Below are positions 1 through 8,950 of a stretch of 64,000 nucleotides of DNA, piece after piece. The translations under genes were made by a program, and so were the position numbers. Each line of letters starts with the position of its first letter. Positions within the stretch are counted from its first letter, which is position 1. Source of the DNA: Natronosporangium hydrolyticum (GTDB taxonomy: Bacteria > Actinomycetota > Actinomycetes > Mycobacteriales > Micromonosporaceae); contig NZ_CP070499.1 of the NCBI RefSeq assembly GCF_016925615.1, positions 3,162,001-3,226,000 on the forward strand, read 5' to 3'. The notes below the pieces were generated by a model that was not told the origin of the DNA, searched no databases, and saw only the letters and a program-made list of their open reading frames with translations.

Positions 1-461
1 TACCAACCGTCCTCGGTAGCGCCGGCCGAGATCCCCCGGACCACCGGGTTTCGCCCGGTGTGCGGGAGCAGCTCACCGTTGCCGAGATCGAGAAAGATAC
101 CGTCCTGAATAAGTAGCGAGGCGCCGTTGAGCTGGTTCGCGACGGTCACCGCCAGGTAGGCGTAGCTGACGTCGCCGTGCTGGGCGGCTGCCTCGCCGTA
201 CGTGTCCGGAATCTCGTCGGAGACCTCGATCCCGGTTACGGTGATCTCACCGTGCCGGTGGTTCACTGAGCGTGGCGTGAAGTCTGCCGAGGCGTCGGCG
301 CCGGGCGCCGCCGGCGGGTCGGAACGCGGGTCCACCGGTTGGCCAGCGTCCTGACCCGCCAACGGCGCGACCGGGTCATCCGCGGTACATCCGGCGAACA
401 CCGGCAGCGCGAGGGCGATCGCGAGCACAGCACAACTGCGCAACCCAGAGCGGGAGGACAT
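1..461 (-). CDS. putative lipoprotein, C-terminus beyond window
   Basis: The frame is open from an ATG at 461 to the window edge (about 153 codons), so the C-terminus is missing. The start is preceded by GAAGGAG. Residues 1-25 form a lipoprotein signal peptide: Arg4 and Arg8, a hydrophobic core, then LPVFAGC with the acylated Cys at 25. A Pro/Asp-rich linker follows, then a beta-rich stretch (about residues 70-150) with YAYLAVTVANQLNG, which recalls DUF4352-like extracellular domains, although that match is only a suggestion. It lies 99 nt downstream of the ECF sigma gene on the same strand and is probably co-transcribed with it. Function unknown; probably anchored on the outer face of the membrane. 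Confidence 0.6.
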   Translation of the reverse strand, partial: MSSRSGLRSCAVLAIALALPVFAGCTADDPVAPLAGQDAGQPVDPRSDPPAAPGADASADFTPRSVNHRHGEITVTGIEVSDEIPDTYGEAAAQHGDVSYAYLAVTVANQLNGASLLIQDGIFLDLGNGELLPHTGRNPVVRGISAGATEDGW

Positions 462-560
462 CGATTTCTCCTTCGTCGAGTGGACCGTCATAGAGTTGGT
501 CCGGGGTCGCGGCGGGTTTGTTCGCCGCAGCGGTGTGATGTACGCCACCACCGGCCGGGG

Positions 561-1121
561 TCAGCCGCCGCCTGGGCCACCGCTGAGCCACGCCTGCAGC
601 CGCCGGCGCCCCTCGTACAACCGGGACTTGACAGTCCCCTCTGGAACATCCAGCGTCGCTGCGATCTCGCGGTAGCTCAGGCCGAGTACATCCCGCAACG
701 CCACCGGCTCTGCGAGCTCCGGGCGGATCGCGGCTAGCCCCGCCAGAAGATCGAGCCGGCTTCCCGCCACCACGCTGGTCCGGCGCGGATCTGGCGACTC
801 GGGCATCGGCGCCCCCGCCGACTCGGTCTCCCAACGGCGCCGCAGCGCCTGATATGTCGTGCGGGACCGATTCGCCGCTACCCGGTAGAGCCAGGTACGG
901 AAGGAGGCGCGCCGCTCGAAGGTGCCGATCCCCCGGGCCAACGCCAGCAGCGTGTCCTGGCATGCCTCCTCGGCATCCTGCCGGCAGGGCAGAAACCGAG
1001 CGCACAACCGGAGCACCTCGGGCTGCACCAGCACCAGCAGAGCGTCGAGCGCGGCGGCGTCGCCAGCGGCGGCGGCCTGCGCCAAGCGCTCCACATCGGC
1101 TTCTTCGTCCGCCACGGTCAC
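561..1121 (-). CDS. ECF-type RNA polymerase sigma factor
   Basis: This is a group IV sigma factor of about 186 residues. Region 2 is visible around QPEVLRLCARFLPC..DAEEACQDTLLALARG and FRTWLYRVAANRSR; region 4 is the helix-turn-helix LGLSYREIAATLDVPEGTVKSRLYEGR. I chose GTG at 1121 because GGGGAGA stands 7 nt upstream; an in-frame GTG at 1136 would add five residues. The downstream gene on the same strand encodes a lipoprotein, so this may be a small envelope-related regulon. No anti-sigma factor is visible beside it; one could lie beyond the left edge. Confidence 0.85.
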   Translation of the reverse strand: MTVADEEADVERLAQAAAAGDAAALDALLVLVQPEVLRLCARFLPCRQDAEEACQDTLLALARGIGTFERRASFRTWLYRVAANRSRTTYQALRRRWETESAGAPMPESPDPRRTSVVAGSRLDLLAGLAAIRPELAEPVALRDVLGLSYREIAATLDVPEGTVKSRLYEGRRRLQAWLSGGPGGG

Positions 1122-1353
1122 TCGCCATCTCCCCACGTCAGCCCACCTGGGCAGTGTAGGAGCCGCAGGTCAGCGGGTACGACTCACTAGGGCTGAGCCA
1201 GGCGACCGAGGCTCGACGTCATGATAAGTCGGACTTATCCGACCACAGTGCTCGTCCTTGGCTTCCCCGGTCCCGCCCGAGAGCTGATCTTCCGACGACC
1301 GCGAACGCCCCTGTTACGGTGGGATGCCCGACCCCTCCCGGTAGGAGACCGCT

Positions 1354-2862
1354 ATGTGGCGGCGCCGCGCAGCCGTGACGGTCGTGCTCGCTCTGGCCGT
1401 GACCAGCTCCGGTTGCAACACCACCACCGCCGAGGACGACTCCTCCCCGCCCCCAGCACACCAGACCAGCCTGCCCGGCGAGCCGGTCCAGGTTCTCGAC
1501 GGCGAGCCGACCGAACTGGCCCTCGGCGTGGTCGGCGCGCTCTACGACCAGGCCCCGATCGTGGTCCTGGCCGGGGCGGACCAACCCGACCGGCACGCTG
1601 ACGCAGCAGCTGCGGCGGTCGACCTCGGGGCTCCGCTACTGCTGGCCCCGCCGGAGCCGGACCCCAGTCTGCGGGAGGAGCTGGATCGGTTACAGACCTC
1701 GAGGGTGGTCGTCGCAGACTCGACCGCTCGATCCTGGGCAGAGCGCTCCGAACAACCGGCCACGCCACTGTCAGCGGACGCCACCGCGCCACCGGGTGAG
1801 GAGCTGCCGGCGACCACCGCCGCCGAACCATTGCCGGAGGTCACCCTGTTGCTCCACGCGGAGACCGAGTCGGCCGCCAACGACGCCGCGGCCGCCACCG
1901 CAGAAGCCGCCGGGGCCCAGGTGGTGACCACCGACTCGGCCGACCCGCGCGGGGATCCGGCGGTGATCGCCGCACTGAGCGAGTCGTCGGCGAGCCACGT
2001 CATCGCGCTCGGTGCGAGCTTCGGCCCGGTGGAACAGCTTGCGCAACGATTGGCGGTCGCCGCCACCGGGGTGGAGCTACCCGGCGGCGGGCAGCTGGTC
2101 TTCCCCGGTCGACTCCTGATCGCGCTCTACGGCCACCCTGGCGACACCGCGCTCGGGGCGCTCGGGGAGCAGCCGATGACCGAGGCCTTGGCGCGCACCG
2201 CGGAGGTGGCCGCCGAGTACGAGTCGCTGGTGGACGAACCGGTCGTGCCCACCCTGGAGATCATCACCACGATCGCCTCCGCCTCCCCCGGACCGGAGGG
2301 AGACTACTCACTACGTACCCCGCCGGAGCAGCTACGGCCGTGGATCGACGCGGCCGCCGCGGAAGGCATGTATGTGGTGCTGGATCTGCAACCGGGACAT
2401 ACCGACTTCCTGACTCAAGCGCAGGAGTACGAAGAACTGCTCACCGAGCCCCACGTGGGGTTGGCCCTCGACCCGGAGTGGCGGTTGGCGCCCGACCAAC
2501 GGCACATGGTGGAGATCGGTTCGGTCGACGCCGAGGAGGTGAATCAGGTGACCGAGTGGCTGGCCGAGCTGACCGCCGAACACCACCTCCCCCAGAAGTT
2601 GCTGATCCTGCACCAGTTCACGCTCGGGATGATCACGAACCGGGACGCGGTGGCGACCGACTACGACGAGGTGGCGGTCCTCATCCACGCCGACGGCTTC
2701 GGGACGCCGTCGGAGAAGTTCGACACCTGGAACGCGCTGCAGAATGACGCGCCGGAGGTCTGGTGGGGCTGGAAGAACTTCTACGACGAGGACCAACCAA
2801 CCTTCACCCCGGCCGAGACCGTCGACGTGGAGCCGCTACCGCGGTTCGTCTCCTACCAGTAA
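1354..2862 (+). CDS. secreted lipoprotein of unknown function
   Basis: The protein has 502 residues, with ATG at 1354 preceded by TAGGAGA. The N-terminus MWRRRAAVTVVLALAVTSSGC is a lipoprotein signal with Cys21. An Ala-rich alpha/beta half (about 40-260) contains repeated beta-alpha units such as APIVVLAGADQPDRHADAAAAAV. A second half (about 290-480) has alternating strands such as MYVVLDLQPGH, VGLALDPEW and KLLILHQF, reminiscent of a TIM-barrel-like fold. I recognise no catalytic signature. It is a stand-alone gene converging on the next minus-strand gene; the two 3' ends are 30 bp apart. Conserved actinobacterial lipoproteins of this type exist but I cannot assign a role. Confidence 0.75.
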   Translation: MWRRRAAVTVVLALAVTSSGCNTTTAEDDSSPPPAHQTSLPGEPVQVLDGEPTELALGVVGALYDQAPIVVLAGADQPDRHADAAAAAVDLGAPLLLAPPEPDPSLREELDRLQTSRVVVADSTARSWAERSEQPATPLSADATAPPGEELPATTAAEPLPEVTLLLHAETESAANDAAAATAEAAGAQVVTTDSADPRGDPAVIAALSESSASHVIALGASFGPVEQLAQRLAVAATGVELPGGGQLVFPGRLLIALYGHPGDTALGALGEQPMTEALARTAEVAAEYESLVDEPVVPTLEIITTIASASPGPEGDYSLRTPPEQLRPWIDAAAAEGMYVVLDLQPGHTDFLTQAQEYEELLTEPHVGLALDPEWRLAPDQRHMVEIGSVDAEEVNQVTEWLAELTAEHHLPQKLLILHQFTLGMITNRDAVATDYDEVAVLIHADGFGTPSEKFDTWNALQNDAPEVWWGWKNFYDEDQPTFTPAETVDVEPLPRFVSYQ

Positions 2863-2883
2863 CGCCGGCACTCCGGCATTAAG

Positions 2884-2897
2884 GCTGACCGGTCAGC
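2884..2897. terminator. palindrome between convergent genes
   Basis: GCTGACCGGTCAGC is a perfect 14-bp palindrome in the 30-bp gap between convergent genes and overlaps the stop codon of the minus-strand gene. A small GCCGG/CCGGC hairpin precedes it. It may act as a weak bidirectional terminator; there is no T-tract, as is common in such GC-rich genomes. Confidence 0.35.
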
Positions 2898-4698
2898 GGA
2901 CCTCCCCACGCACCGAGTCGAGCAGTTTACGCAGCTCGTCAGCTTGCTCAAGCGGGCCGCTCATCCGGAACACCAGCTGCCGGTCCATTCGGGCCTCATC
3001 GCTGGAACGGTAATATCCGACCAGGACCAGGCCGTACTGGTCGCCGCCGCCGAGCTCCTCACTCTCGGCCCAGGACCAGTACCCGCCGTCCCGAACCCAT
3101 TGCAGGCCCCACGCTTCTTCAGCCCGGCGCATCTCCACCCGCCGGGAGGCGTCACAGGGATCCTCGCACTCCCGCACAATCAGATCCCCGCCGAGCTGCC
3201 GACTCTCCTCGTCGAAGCAGCTGTAGTGGGCTGCCCCCGCCTCGACAGTTACTTCCGTGCACTCCCAACCGTCCGGCGCTGCGAACGAGAACTCCAGCCC
3301 GGGCAGATCGGTCATGGTGGTCACCGGGTCACCCGGGTCGAAGCTCGGCCAATCTTCCGGCCACTCGCCGTCCTCGGGGGGCTCGATGCCGGGCCGCTCC
3401 GGCCCTTCCGCGGTCGGCTCCGGCGGTGCGGTCGGCGGGCTGGTCGGCGCCGCAGTGGTGTCCGCGGAGTCCCCCCGGAGCAGGAACACGGCCGTCCCGG
3501 CGCCCAACCCCAGCACGAGGACGAGCGCCGCCGCCACCCCAATCAGCAGCCCGCGGGAAGGCCCGCCGCCGCCCGCTGGCGGGGTCACCCCGGAGTACGG
3601 CGGTGGTGGTGGGCTAGCGGTCGGCTGCGGCCAGCTCGCCGGCTGCGGCGCCGCCGCTGCTGCCGGAGGCCCCGAGAGCTGGGCCGGCGGTGGTTGCGGC
3701 TGCTGGTAACCGGCCGGTTGATAGCCCGTCGGCTGGTAGCCGGCCGGCTGATAGGCAGGGGGTTGATAACCGGCCGGTTGATAGCCCGGCTGCGCTGGCC
3801 CCTGGGGTTGCTGCCCGGGCTGTGGCCCGTAATGGGGCACCGAACCGGGCGGGCCGGAGTAGGGCACCGCCGAACCCGGCGCCGGGTAGTACGGAACGGC
3901 CGAACCCGGCGCGGAATAGTGTGGAACGGCCGACCCCGGCGGGCTGGAGTACGGCACACCCGAGCCCGGCGCTGGTTGATACGGCGCCTGTTGATAGGGC
4001 ACTCCGGAACCGACCGTCGGATGCGCGGCGGTCGGACCCTGGGGTGGGAAGGGCCCCTGCGGCGTCACCATCGTGGTGGGCTCCGCGTCGGCCGCCGGCG
4101 GCTGGTTGACCGGCTGCTGCGGCGCCGACGCCGGCGCGGGGGGCGCGGGGTCCGCCGGAGGCGCCGACACCTGCGGCGGCGGCCCGGGCAGCGCCGGCAC
4201 GTGGACCGTGGGCTGCTCCCAACTGCCCGGGGTCACCGGTTGCGGGATGGCACCGGCGGGCTCGGTCTGCGCCTCCGGGTTACCTGGCTCCGCCACCCAA
4301 CTCGGCACCGCGGCGGCCGGGATCGCCATCGTAGCCTCGGTCGGTTCCGCCTGGGCACCGGCCGCCTCGGCTCCCTCCGCCGGGTTGCTGACCGGCTGAT
4401 ACATCAACCCCATCCGCCGAAACACCTGCGCAACCACGGTCGCGTCGGTGGTCGGCGAGGCGATCCACGGGGCCCGGGCGGTGAAGTCGCCAGCGAGCAC
4501 CGAGAGCTGCTTGGCCTGCTCCAACTCGGAGACCGAATCGCTGAAGCGCTGGCGCAGAGACGGATCTTCGTTCACCGCGTCCGTGTCGATCAGCGCGACG
4601 GTCACCTGGTTGTTGGCCGAATCGGCGGCTGACCAGACGGCACCGACCTGGCAGGTCCCCACCACCTGGAGTGCTAGGTACGGTCCGACCGTGTGCAT
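2893..4698 (-). CDS. proline-rich single-pass membrane protein with kinase-N-lobe-like start
   Basis: I chose ATG at 4698 (601 aa) because AAGGAAGG stands just upstream; an in-frame ATG at 4734 lacks such a site. Residues 1-40 (VGPYLALQVVGTCQVGAVW, then D....VTVALID) mimic the glycine-loop and VALK strands of a Ser/Thr kinase N-lobe, but the catalytic lobe is absent. A long Pro/Gln/Tyr-rich region follows, with repeated GSAVPYY/APGSGVPY and YQPAGYQP units, then one membrane helix (LLIGVAAALVLVLGLGAG) and an extracellular C-terminal domain of about 170 residues with four cysteines (WECTEV, HYSCFD, VRECEDPCD). Function unknown; similar layouts occur in actinobacterial kinase-derived membrane proteins. 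Confidence 0.65.
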   Translation of the reverse strand: MHTVGPYLALQVVGTCQVGAVWSAADSANNQVTVALIDTDAVNEDPSLRQRFSDSVSELEQAKQLSVLAGDFTARAPWIASPTTDATVVAQVFRRMGLMYQPVSNPAEGAEAAGAQAEPTEATMAIPAAAVPSWVAEPGNPEAQTEPAGAIPQPVTPGSWEQPTVHVPALPGPPPQVSAPPADPAPPAPASAPQQPVNQPPAADAEPTTMVTPQGPFPPQGPTAAHPTVGSGVPYQQAPYQPAPGSGVPYSSPPGSAVPHYSAPGSAVPYYPAPGSAVPYSGPPGSVPHYGPQPGQQPQGPAQPGYQPAGYQPPAYQPAGYQPTGYQPAGYQQPQPPPAQLSGPPAAAAAPQPASWPQPTASPPPPPYSGVTPPAGGGGPSRGLLIGVAAALVLVLGLGAGTAVFLLRGDSADTTAAPTSPPTAPPEPTAEGPERPGIEPPEDGEWPEDWPSFDPGDPVTTMTDLPGLEFSFAAPDGWECTEVTVEAGAAHYSCFDEESRQLGGDLIVRECEDPCDASRRVEMRRAEEAWGLQWVRDGGYWSWAESEELGGGDQYGLVLVGYYRSSDEARMDRQLVFRMSGPLEQADELRKLLDSVRGEVR

Positions 4699-4869
4699 GC
4701 GATTCCTTCCTTTCGGCATCCCGGTTGCGGGCACTCTCCCACCAGGAGTGTGGTCGCCTCGCGCAAGTCACCCCTGAGGGTACGCCGCCTTAGCCAGCCG
4801 GTTTGAGCCTCGCTGCTAACATCGAGTGGCCTCGGTCGCGATGGCGGGCTACCAGCTTAGCCACCCACT

Positions 4870-6471
4870 GTGACCTCCCCGATTCCCAATTTCCCCGATC
4901 CCCTCTCGCTGGATGCCGTGACTGATCCCGATCAGACGGTGGTGCTGCCTCGGCAACGAGACCCCGTCGAAGAAACCGCGCGGCCTGACGCTTGGCAGGC
5001 TCCGGCCAGTGGCAGCGCCCCGGTCGGCGGACTCACCAACGCCGAGACCGCGCTCAGCCGGCTCGCCTGGCTACTCACCGCGGTCCTGATGGGTCTGGTG
5101 GGTCTGATCCGGACCAGCTGGCCGAGCCTCTCCGCCGATAGCCTGACCGCCGCGTCGTTGAGTCAGCTCAGCTGGTCCGAGCTGTGGCTGCTTCGCGACC
5201 AGCTCCCGGCGTTGGACCTGCCGTACTTCACCCTGCTCCGCGCCTGGACCCAGGTGTTCGGCCACAGCGAGTTCGCGCTGCGCTTCCCTTCGCTGCTGGC
5301 GATGGTGGTCGCCGCCGGTGCCACCGCCGCGCTGGTCAGCCGAATGGTGGGGCCGCGGGCCGGCGGGCTGGCCGGGCTGCTCTTCGTGGCGGTGCCCGCG
5401 ACCTCCCGGTGGGCACATGAGGTCGCCCCGCACGCGCTCACCTTGGCGCTTGCGGTGGTGGCCACGTTGCTCCTGGTCCGGATCTTCGATCGGCCCCGGT
5501 TCTGGCGGTTCGCCGGGTACTTCCTGGCGGTGGGGCTGCTCGGACTCAGCAACGGGGTGGCGCTGCTGGTGGTGCTCGGGCACGGGGTCACGGTGCTGGC
5601 CCTGCGCCGGGGGGTGCTCACCGGCTGGGCGGCGGCGGCCGCGCTCGGTGCCCTACCCGCGGCCGGGCTGTTCTTCGTGGGCCGGGCGCCGTGGCGACCA
5701 TCACTGTTCGACGACGGCTCCGGACTCCCTCTGGTTACTGAGATCGCGGTCACCTTCTTCGGCGTTTCGGTGATCGCCGGCGCGGTGGCGGCGCTCGCGG
5801 CGCTCGCGATCTCGATGAAGAAGCCCGCCGGTGTCTTGACCACGGCCGCCCTGGTCCCGCTGCTCGGCTTCTTCCCGGCAATGTCGTTCTGGCAGCTGGG
5901 TGCCGCTCAGGCGCTGCTCTTCAGCCTCCCGTTCTGGGTCAGCCTGGCCGCGGTGGCGCTGCACCGGGTGCCGCTGGTGCGTGGCCTGCTGGTGGTGCTG
6001 CTGATCGCCGGTGTGGGGGTGCCGGCGCAGCTGGCGATTCGGGCGGCGGACGGCCACGGGCTGGGCGGTCGGGAAGTCGCCGATGTCCTGCACCGCCACG
6101 GCGAGCCCGACGACGCGATCATCTTCGGGCCTGACCGTGCCGACGAACGCGTCGGCCGGGACCTGCTCACCTGGTATGTCCTGGACCCGGCCCGACCGGC
6201 TGACGTGCTGGCACTGAATCCTCCCCGTAGCGGCGGCGAACTCCTGGCCCAGGAGTGCCGCGAGGTCGCCGAGTGCGCCGCAGCGGCGCCCCGGGTCTGG
6301 CTGCTGCGGCTGGACACCGAGCCGGATCCGCTGACGAATCTGCCGGCGGCGAAAGCAGATCTGCTGCGGCTTCAGTACGACCACACCCGGAGTTGGGCCT
6401 TCGAGGGAGCCAGCCTCGCCCTGTTCACCCTCGCCGCGGACGAGCCGGACGACGAGGCAACGGACGAATGA
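4870..6471 (+). CDS. GT-C/PMT-like (family 39-type) membrane glycosyltransferase
   Basis: The protein has 533 residues and many transmembrane helices from about residue 65 to 390. The first extracytoplasmic loop holds the pattern of lipid-phosphosugar-dependent GT-C enzymes: LPYFTLLRAWTQVFGHSEFALRFPSL, then helices with VSRMVGPRAGGLAGLL and ATSRWAHEVAPHALTLAL. Such enzymes move a sugar from a polyprenyl phosphate donor to a protein or polymer outside the membrane. The usual early acidic pair is not clearly seen, so activity is unproven. The start is GTG at 4870 without an obvious ribosome site; it may be leaderless. It is the first gene of a three-gene run with the GT2 synthase and GH26 enzyme. 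Confidence 0.7.
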   Translation: MTSPIPNFPDPLSLDAVTDPDQTVVLPRQRDPVEETARPDAWQAPASGSAPVGGLTNAETALSRLAWLLTAVLMGLVGLIRTSWPSLSADSLTAASLSQLSWSELWLLRDQLPALDLPYFTLLRAWTQVFGHSEFALRFPSLLAMVVAAGATAALVSRMVGPRAGGLAGLLFVAVPATSRWAHEVAPHALTLALAVVATLLLVRIFDRPRFWRFAGYFLAVGLLGLSNGVALLVVLGHGVTVLALRRGVLTGWAAAAALGALPAAGLFFVGRAPWRPSLFDDGSGLPLVTEIAVTFFGVSVIAGAVAALAALAISMKKPAGVLTTAALVPLLGFFPAMSFWQLGAAQALLFSLPFWVSLAAVALHRVPLVRGLLVVLLIAGVGVPAQLAIRAADGHGLGGREVADVLHRHGEPDDAIIFGPDRADERVGRDLLTWYVLDPARPADVLALNPPRSGGELLAQECREVAECAAAAPRVWLLRLDTEPDPLTNLPAAKADLLRLQYDHTRSWAFEGASLALFTLAADEPDDEATDE

Positions 6472-6505
6472 CCGCAGACGGCGACGATAGCCGGCGAGGC
6501 TAGCC

Positions 6506-7828
6506 ATGCTCGCGTTTGTGCTCCAGATCAGCGCCTGGCTCGACGGCGGCCACATTTTTCTGTTCGCCTTCTTCATGCTCATGATCTGGCTGCTCTGGCT
6601 ATTCCGGATCACCCTGGCTTCCCACTATCGGCCCTGGCAGAGCAACCACCAGCCGACCACTTCGGTCATTGTGCCGGTGGTCGATGAGCCGGTCGACCTG
6701 TTCCGCTCGGTGCTGAGCAAGATCCTGGAGCAGAAGCCGACCGAGGTCATCGTGGTGATCAATGGTCCACGCAACCAGGAGCTGGAGAAGGTCTGCGCGG
6801 ATCTGGGCGTCCGGTGGGCTTGGACCGAGATCGCGGGCAAACGCAACGCTTTGCAGGTCGGCATCGGGCTGGCCAGCGGCGAGATCGCGGTACTTGTCGA
6901 CTCAGATACCTTGTGGACCACGCACACTCTCCGGGAGCTGGTCAAACCGTTCCGGGACCCCAGGGTGGGTGGGGTTACCACCCGGCAACGGATCATGGAC
7001 CCAGACCGTTCGCTGCTCACCCGGTGGGCCGACTGGCTGGAGAACGTCCGCAACGAGTATTCGATGCCGGCGATGAGCGTGTTGGGCACGGTCGGTTGCT
7101 TGCCGGGCCGGACCATCGCGTTTCGCCGGGAGATCTTGGAAAACTGCATGGGACAGTTCCTCCGGGATGAATTCCTGGGGGTTCGGCTAGAGGTCAGCGA
7201 TGATCGGGCGTTGACCAACTACACGCTGATGGCCGGCTACAAGACGGTCTACCAGTCCACATCGCTGGTCTACACCGATGCCCCCACCCAGCTTCGGAAG
7301 ATGGCGAAACAGCAGTACCGCTGGGCGCGCGGCTCGCAGTACAACACCTTGCGCATGCTGCCGTGGATGCTGCGGCACGCGCCGGTGCTGGCGTTGTTCT
7401 ATGTGACCGACATCATCATTCCCTTCGTACTGATGGGTTCGCTGGTATCGTGGGCGGTCGTCATCGCAACCGGCGCACGGGCCTGGCTCTACGACGCGGT
7501 CCCGTTGCTACCCAGCGGCGGTTGGCAGGCGGTGGCGCTGATCCTGGTCCTCGCGGGGGTGATGACGACGGCGTCGCTGTGCATCCGGTTCGGCCGGCAC
7601 TTCGCCCACCGGCCAGACGACCTGCTCTACCTGCCGCTCTTCATGCTCATCAACGGGTTCGTCCTGATCCCGGTGCGGGCGCTCGGGTTTCTCCGGATGG
7701 CACACAACGCCGGCTGGGGGACCCGGGCGGGCGGGTTCGACGGTGAGCGCCGGTTCAACCCCCAGTTGGCGATTCCTTATCTTCTAGGTGGAGCGATGCT
7801 TACCGCATCGATAATGATCGGTGTCTAA
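6506..7828 (+). CDS. processive family 2 glycosyltransferase (hyaluronan/cellulose synthase-like)
   Basis: The 440-residue membrane enzyme has the full GT2 synthase signature: SVIVPVVDEP at the nucleotide-binding strand, DSDT from residue 132 (metal/UDP binding), VSDDRALT as the acceptor-site acidic motif and QQYRW at residues 269-273. An N-terminal helix (about 10-35) and a C-terminal cluster of helices (about 300-435) would form the export channel. It probably polymerises an exopolysaccharide from nucleotide sugars at the cytoplasmic membrane. Its stop overlaps the start of the GH26 gene by 8 bp, so the two are translationally coupled. The polymer is unknown; a mannan or glucomannan is suggested only by the GH26 neighbour. 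Confidence 0.85.
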   Translation: MLAFVLQISAWLDGGHIFLFAFFMLMIWLLWLFRITLASHYRPWQSNHQPTTSVIVPVVDEPVDLFRSVLSKILEQKPTEVIVVINGPRNQELEKVCADLGVRWAWTEIAGKRNALQVGIGLASGEIAVLVDSDTLWTTHTLRELVKPFRDPRVGGVTTRQRIMDPDRSLLTRWADWLENVRNEYSMPAMSVLGTVGCLPGRTIAFRREILENCMGQFLRDEFLGVRLEVSDDRALTNYTLMAGYKTVYQSTSLVYTDAPTQLRKMAKQQYRWARGSQYNTLRMLPWMLRHAPVLALFYVTDIIIPFVLMGSLVSWAVVIATGARAWLYDAVPLLPSGGWQAVALILVLAGVMTTASLCIRFGRHFAHRPDDLLYLPLFMLINGFVLIPVRALGFLRMAHNAGWGTRAGGFDGERRFNPQLAIPYLLGGAMLTASIMIGV

Positions 7829-8912
7829 TCATCAGCGCCTCTCCCGCCGCTCGATGCGGGTCTGGATGGTGGCCAACGGCCTGGTGCTGGTGGCCCTGGT
7901 GACGTGGATCCTGCAACCGGCCACCACTTCTCCGCCGCCGTCTCAGCAGGTGGGCCCCGGGGTGTCGACCGGCCCTACCGACCCGGCGACCGAACCGACC
8001 CCGGAGCCACCGCCGGAGCCACCCACCGTTGCGGACATCATGGACATTCCCGGCTTGCGCTTCGGGGTGAGCGCACCGGACGTCCCCTGGTCACCCAGTG
8101 AGTTTCAGCGGATCGCGGACGCCGCCGAGGCGACCCCCACCCTGGTCCAGTTCTTCCTCAGCTGGGAGCACGACTATCCGTCGGAGACTGTCGAGCACAG
8201 CTACGCACTGGAGACCGTGCCGGTGCTGTCCTGGGAACCCTGGGCCGGCCTGGACCAGGGCATCCACCAGCCCGACTACGCGCTGGCCCGGATCCTCGAC
8301 GGCGACTACGACGACTACCTCCGCGACTTCGCGGACGATCTCCGTGACCACGGCTGGCCGGTGGTGATCCGGTTCGCCCACGAGATGAACGGCCACTGGT
8401 ACCCGTGGTCGGAGCAGAACTCCGGCAATCAACTCGGCGAGTACGCAACCATGTGGCGTTACGTCCACGAAATTTTCACCGAGCACGAGGTCGAGAACGT
8501 CATCTGGTTGTGGAGCCCGAACATCATCCGGGCAGTGCCGGAGATCAGCCTCGCCGCGCTCTACCCGGGGGATGACTACGTCGACTGGATCGGGATGGTC
8601 GGCTACGCCTTCGAGGAGTTCACCGCCGCTGAGACCTTCCAAGCAACCTACGACACGCTGCGAGACTTCACCGACAAACCGCTCTTGATCACCGAGACCG
8701 GCGCGCAACCAGGCGACCACAAGATCAGCTGGATCACTGATCTCTTCGACTGGGTGTCGCAACGCTCGGACATCGTCGGCCTGATCTGGTTCGAGTACAC
8801 CCCGGCCGACGGCGGCAACGCCGACTGGCGGTTCACCGCCACCCCGGAAATCACTACGGCGTTCCGGGACGGCCTCGCCCGGAACACCCTGGCCGACCCC
8901 CCACCCTTATAG
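7821..8912 (+). CDS. family 26 glycoside hydrolase (beta-mannanase-like), membrane-anchored
   Basis: The 363-residue protein has an N-terminal membrane helix (WMVANGLVLVALVTWIL), a Thr/Pro linker to about residue 70 and a GH26 (clan GH-A) barrel. The acid/base is Glu188 in RFAHEMNGHWYPW, the nucleophile Glu292 in LLITETGA, and VIWLWSPN and WIGMVGYAF match family strands. GH26 enzymes usually cleave beta-1,4-mannans and some cleave mixed-linkage glucans. The GTG start lies inside the last codons of the GT2 gene. A hydrolase coupled to a synthase recalls the cellulase partners of cellulose synthases and may trim or release the nascent polymer; that role is inferred. Confidence 0.88.
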   Translation: MSNHQRLSRRSMRVWMVANGLVLVALVTWILQPATTSPPPSQQVGPGVSTGPTDPATEPTPEPPPEPPTVADIMDIPGLRFGVSAPDVPWSPSEFQRIADAAEATPTLVQFFLSWEHDYPSETVEHSYALETVPVLSWEPWAGLDQGIHQPDYALARILDGDYDDYLRDFADDLRDHGWPVVIRFAHEMNGHWYPWSEQNSGNQLGEYATMWRYVHEIFTEHEVENVIWLWSPNIIRAVPEISLAALYPGDDYVDWIGMVGYAFEEFTAAETFQATYDTLRDFTDKPLLITETGAQPGDHKISWITDLFDWVSQRSDIVGLIWFEYTPADGGNADWRFTATPEITTAFRDGLARNTLADPPPL

Positions 8913-8916
8913 CCGC

Positions 8917-8947
8917 GGGCACCGGCCATGATCATGGTGCGGTGCCC
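8917..8947. terminator. hairpin between convergent GH26 and GH10 genes
   Basis: GGGCACC and GGTGCCC (7 bp each) enclose a nested palindrome CCATGATCATGG at 8926-8937, in the 38-bp gap between convergent genes. It likely serves as a bidirectional terminator. Confidence 0.65.
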
Positions 8948-8950
8948 GGA

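Noticed and set aside
3700-3990. Short tandem DNA repeats
   Set aside because: They encode the YQPAGYQP and GSAVPYY protein repeats in the proline-rich gene, which explains them without a separate repeat element.
2944-4632. 562-codon plus-strand frame opposite the proline-rich gene
   Set aside because: Arg-rich antisense of Pro/Gly-rich repeats; no start signal or family pattern.
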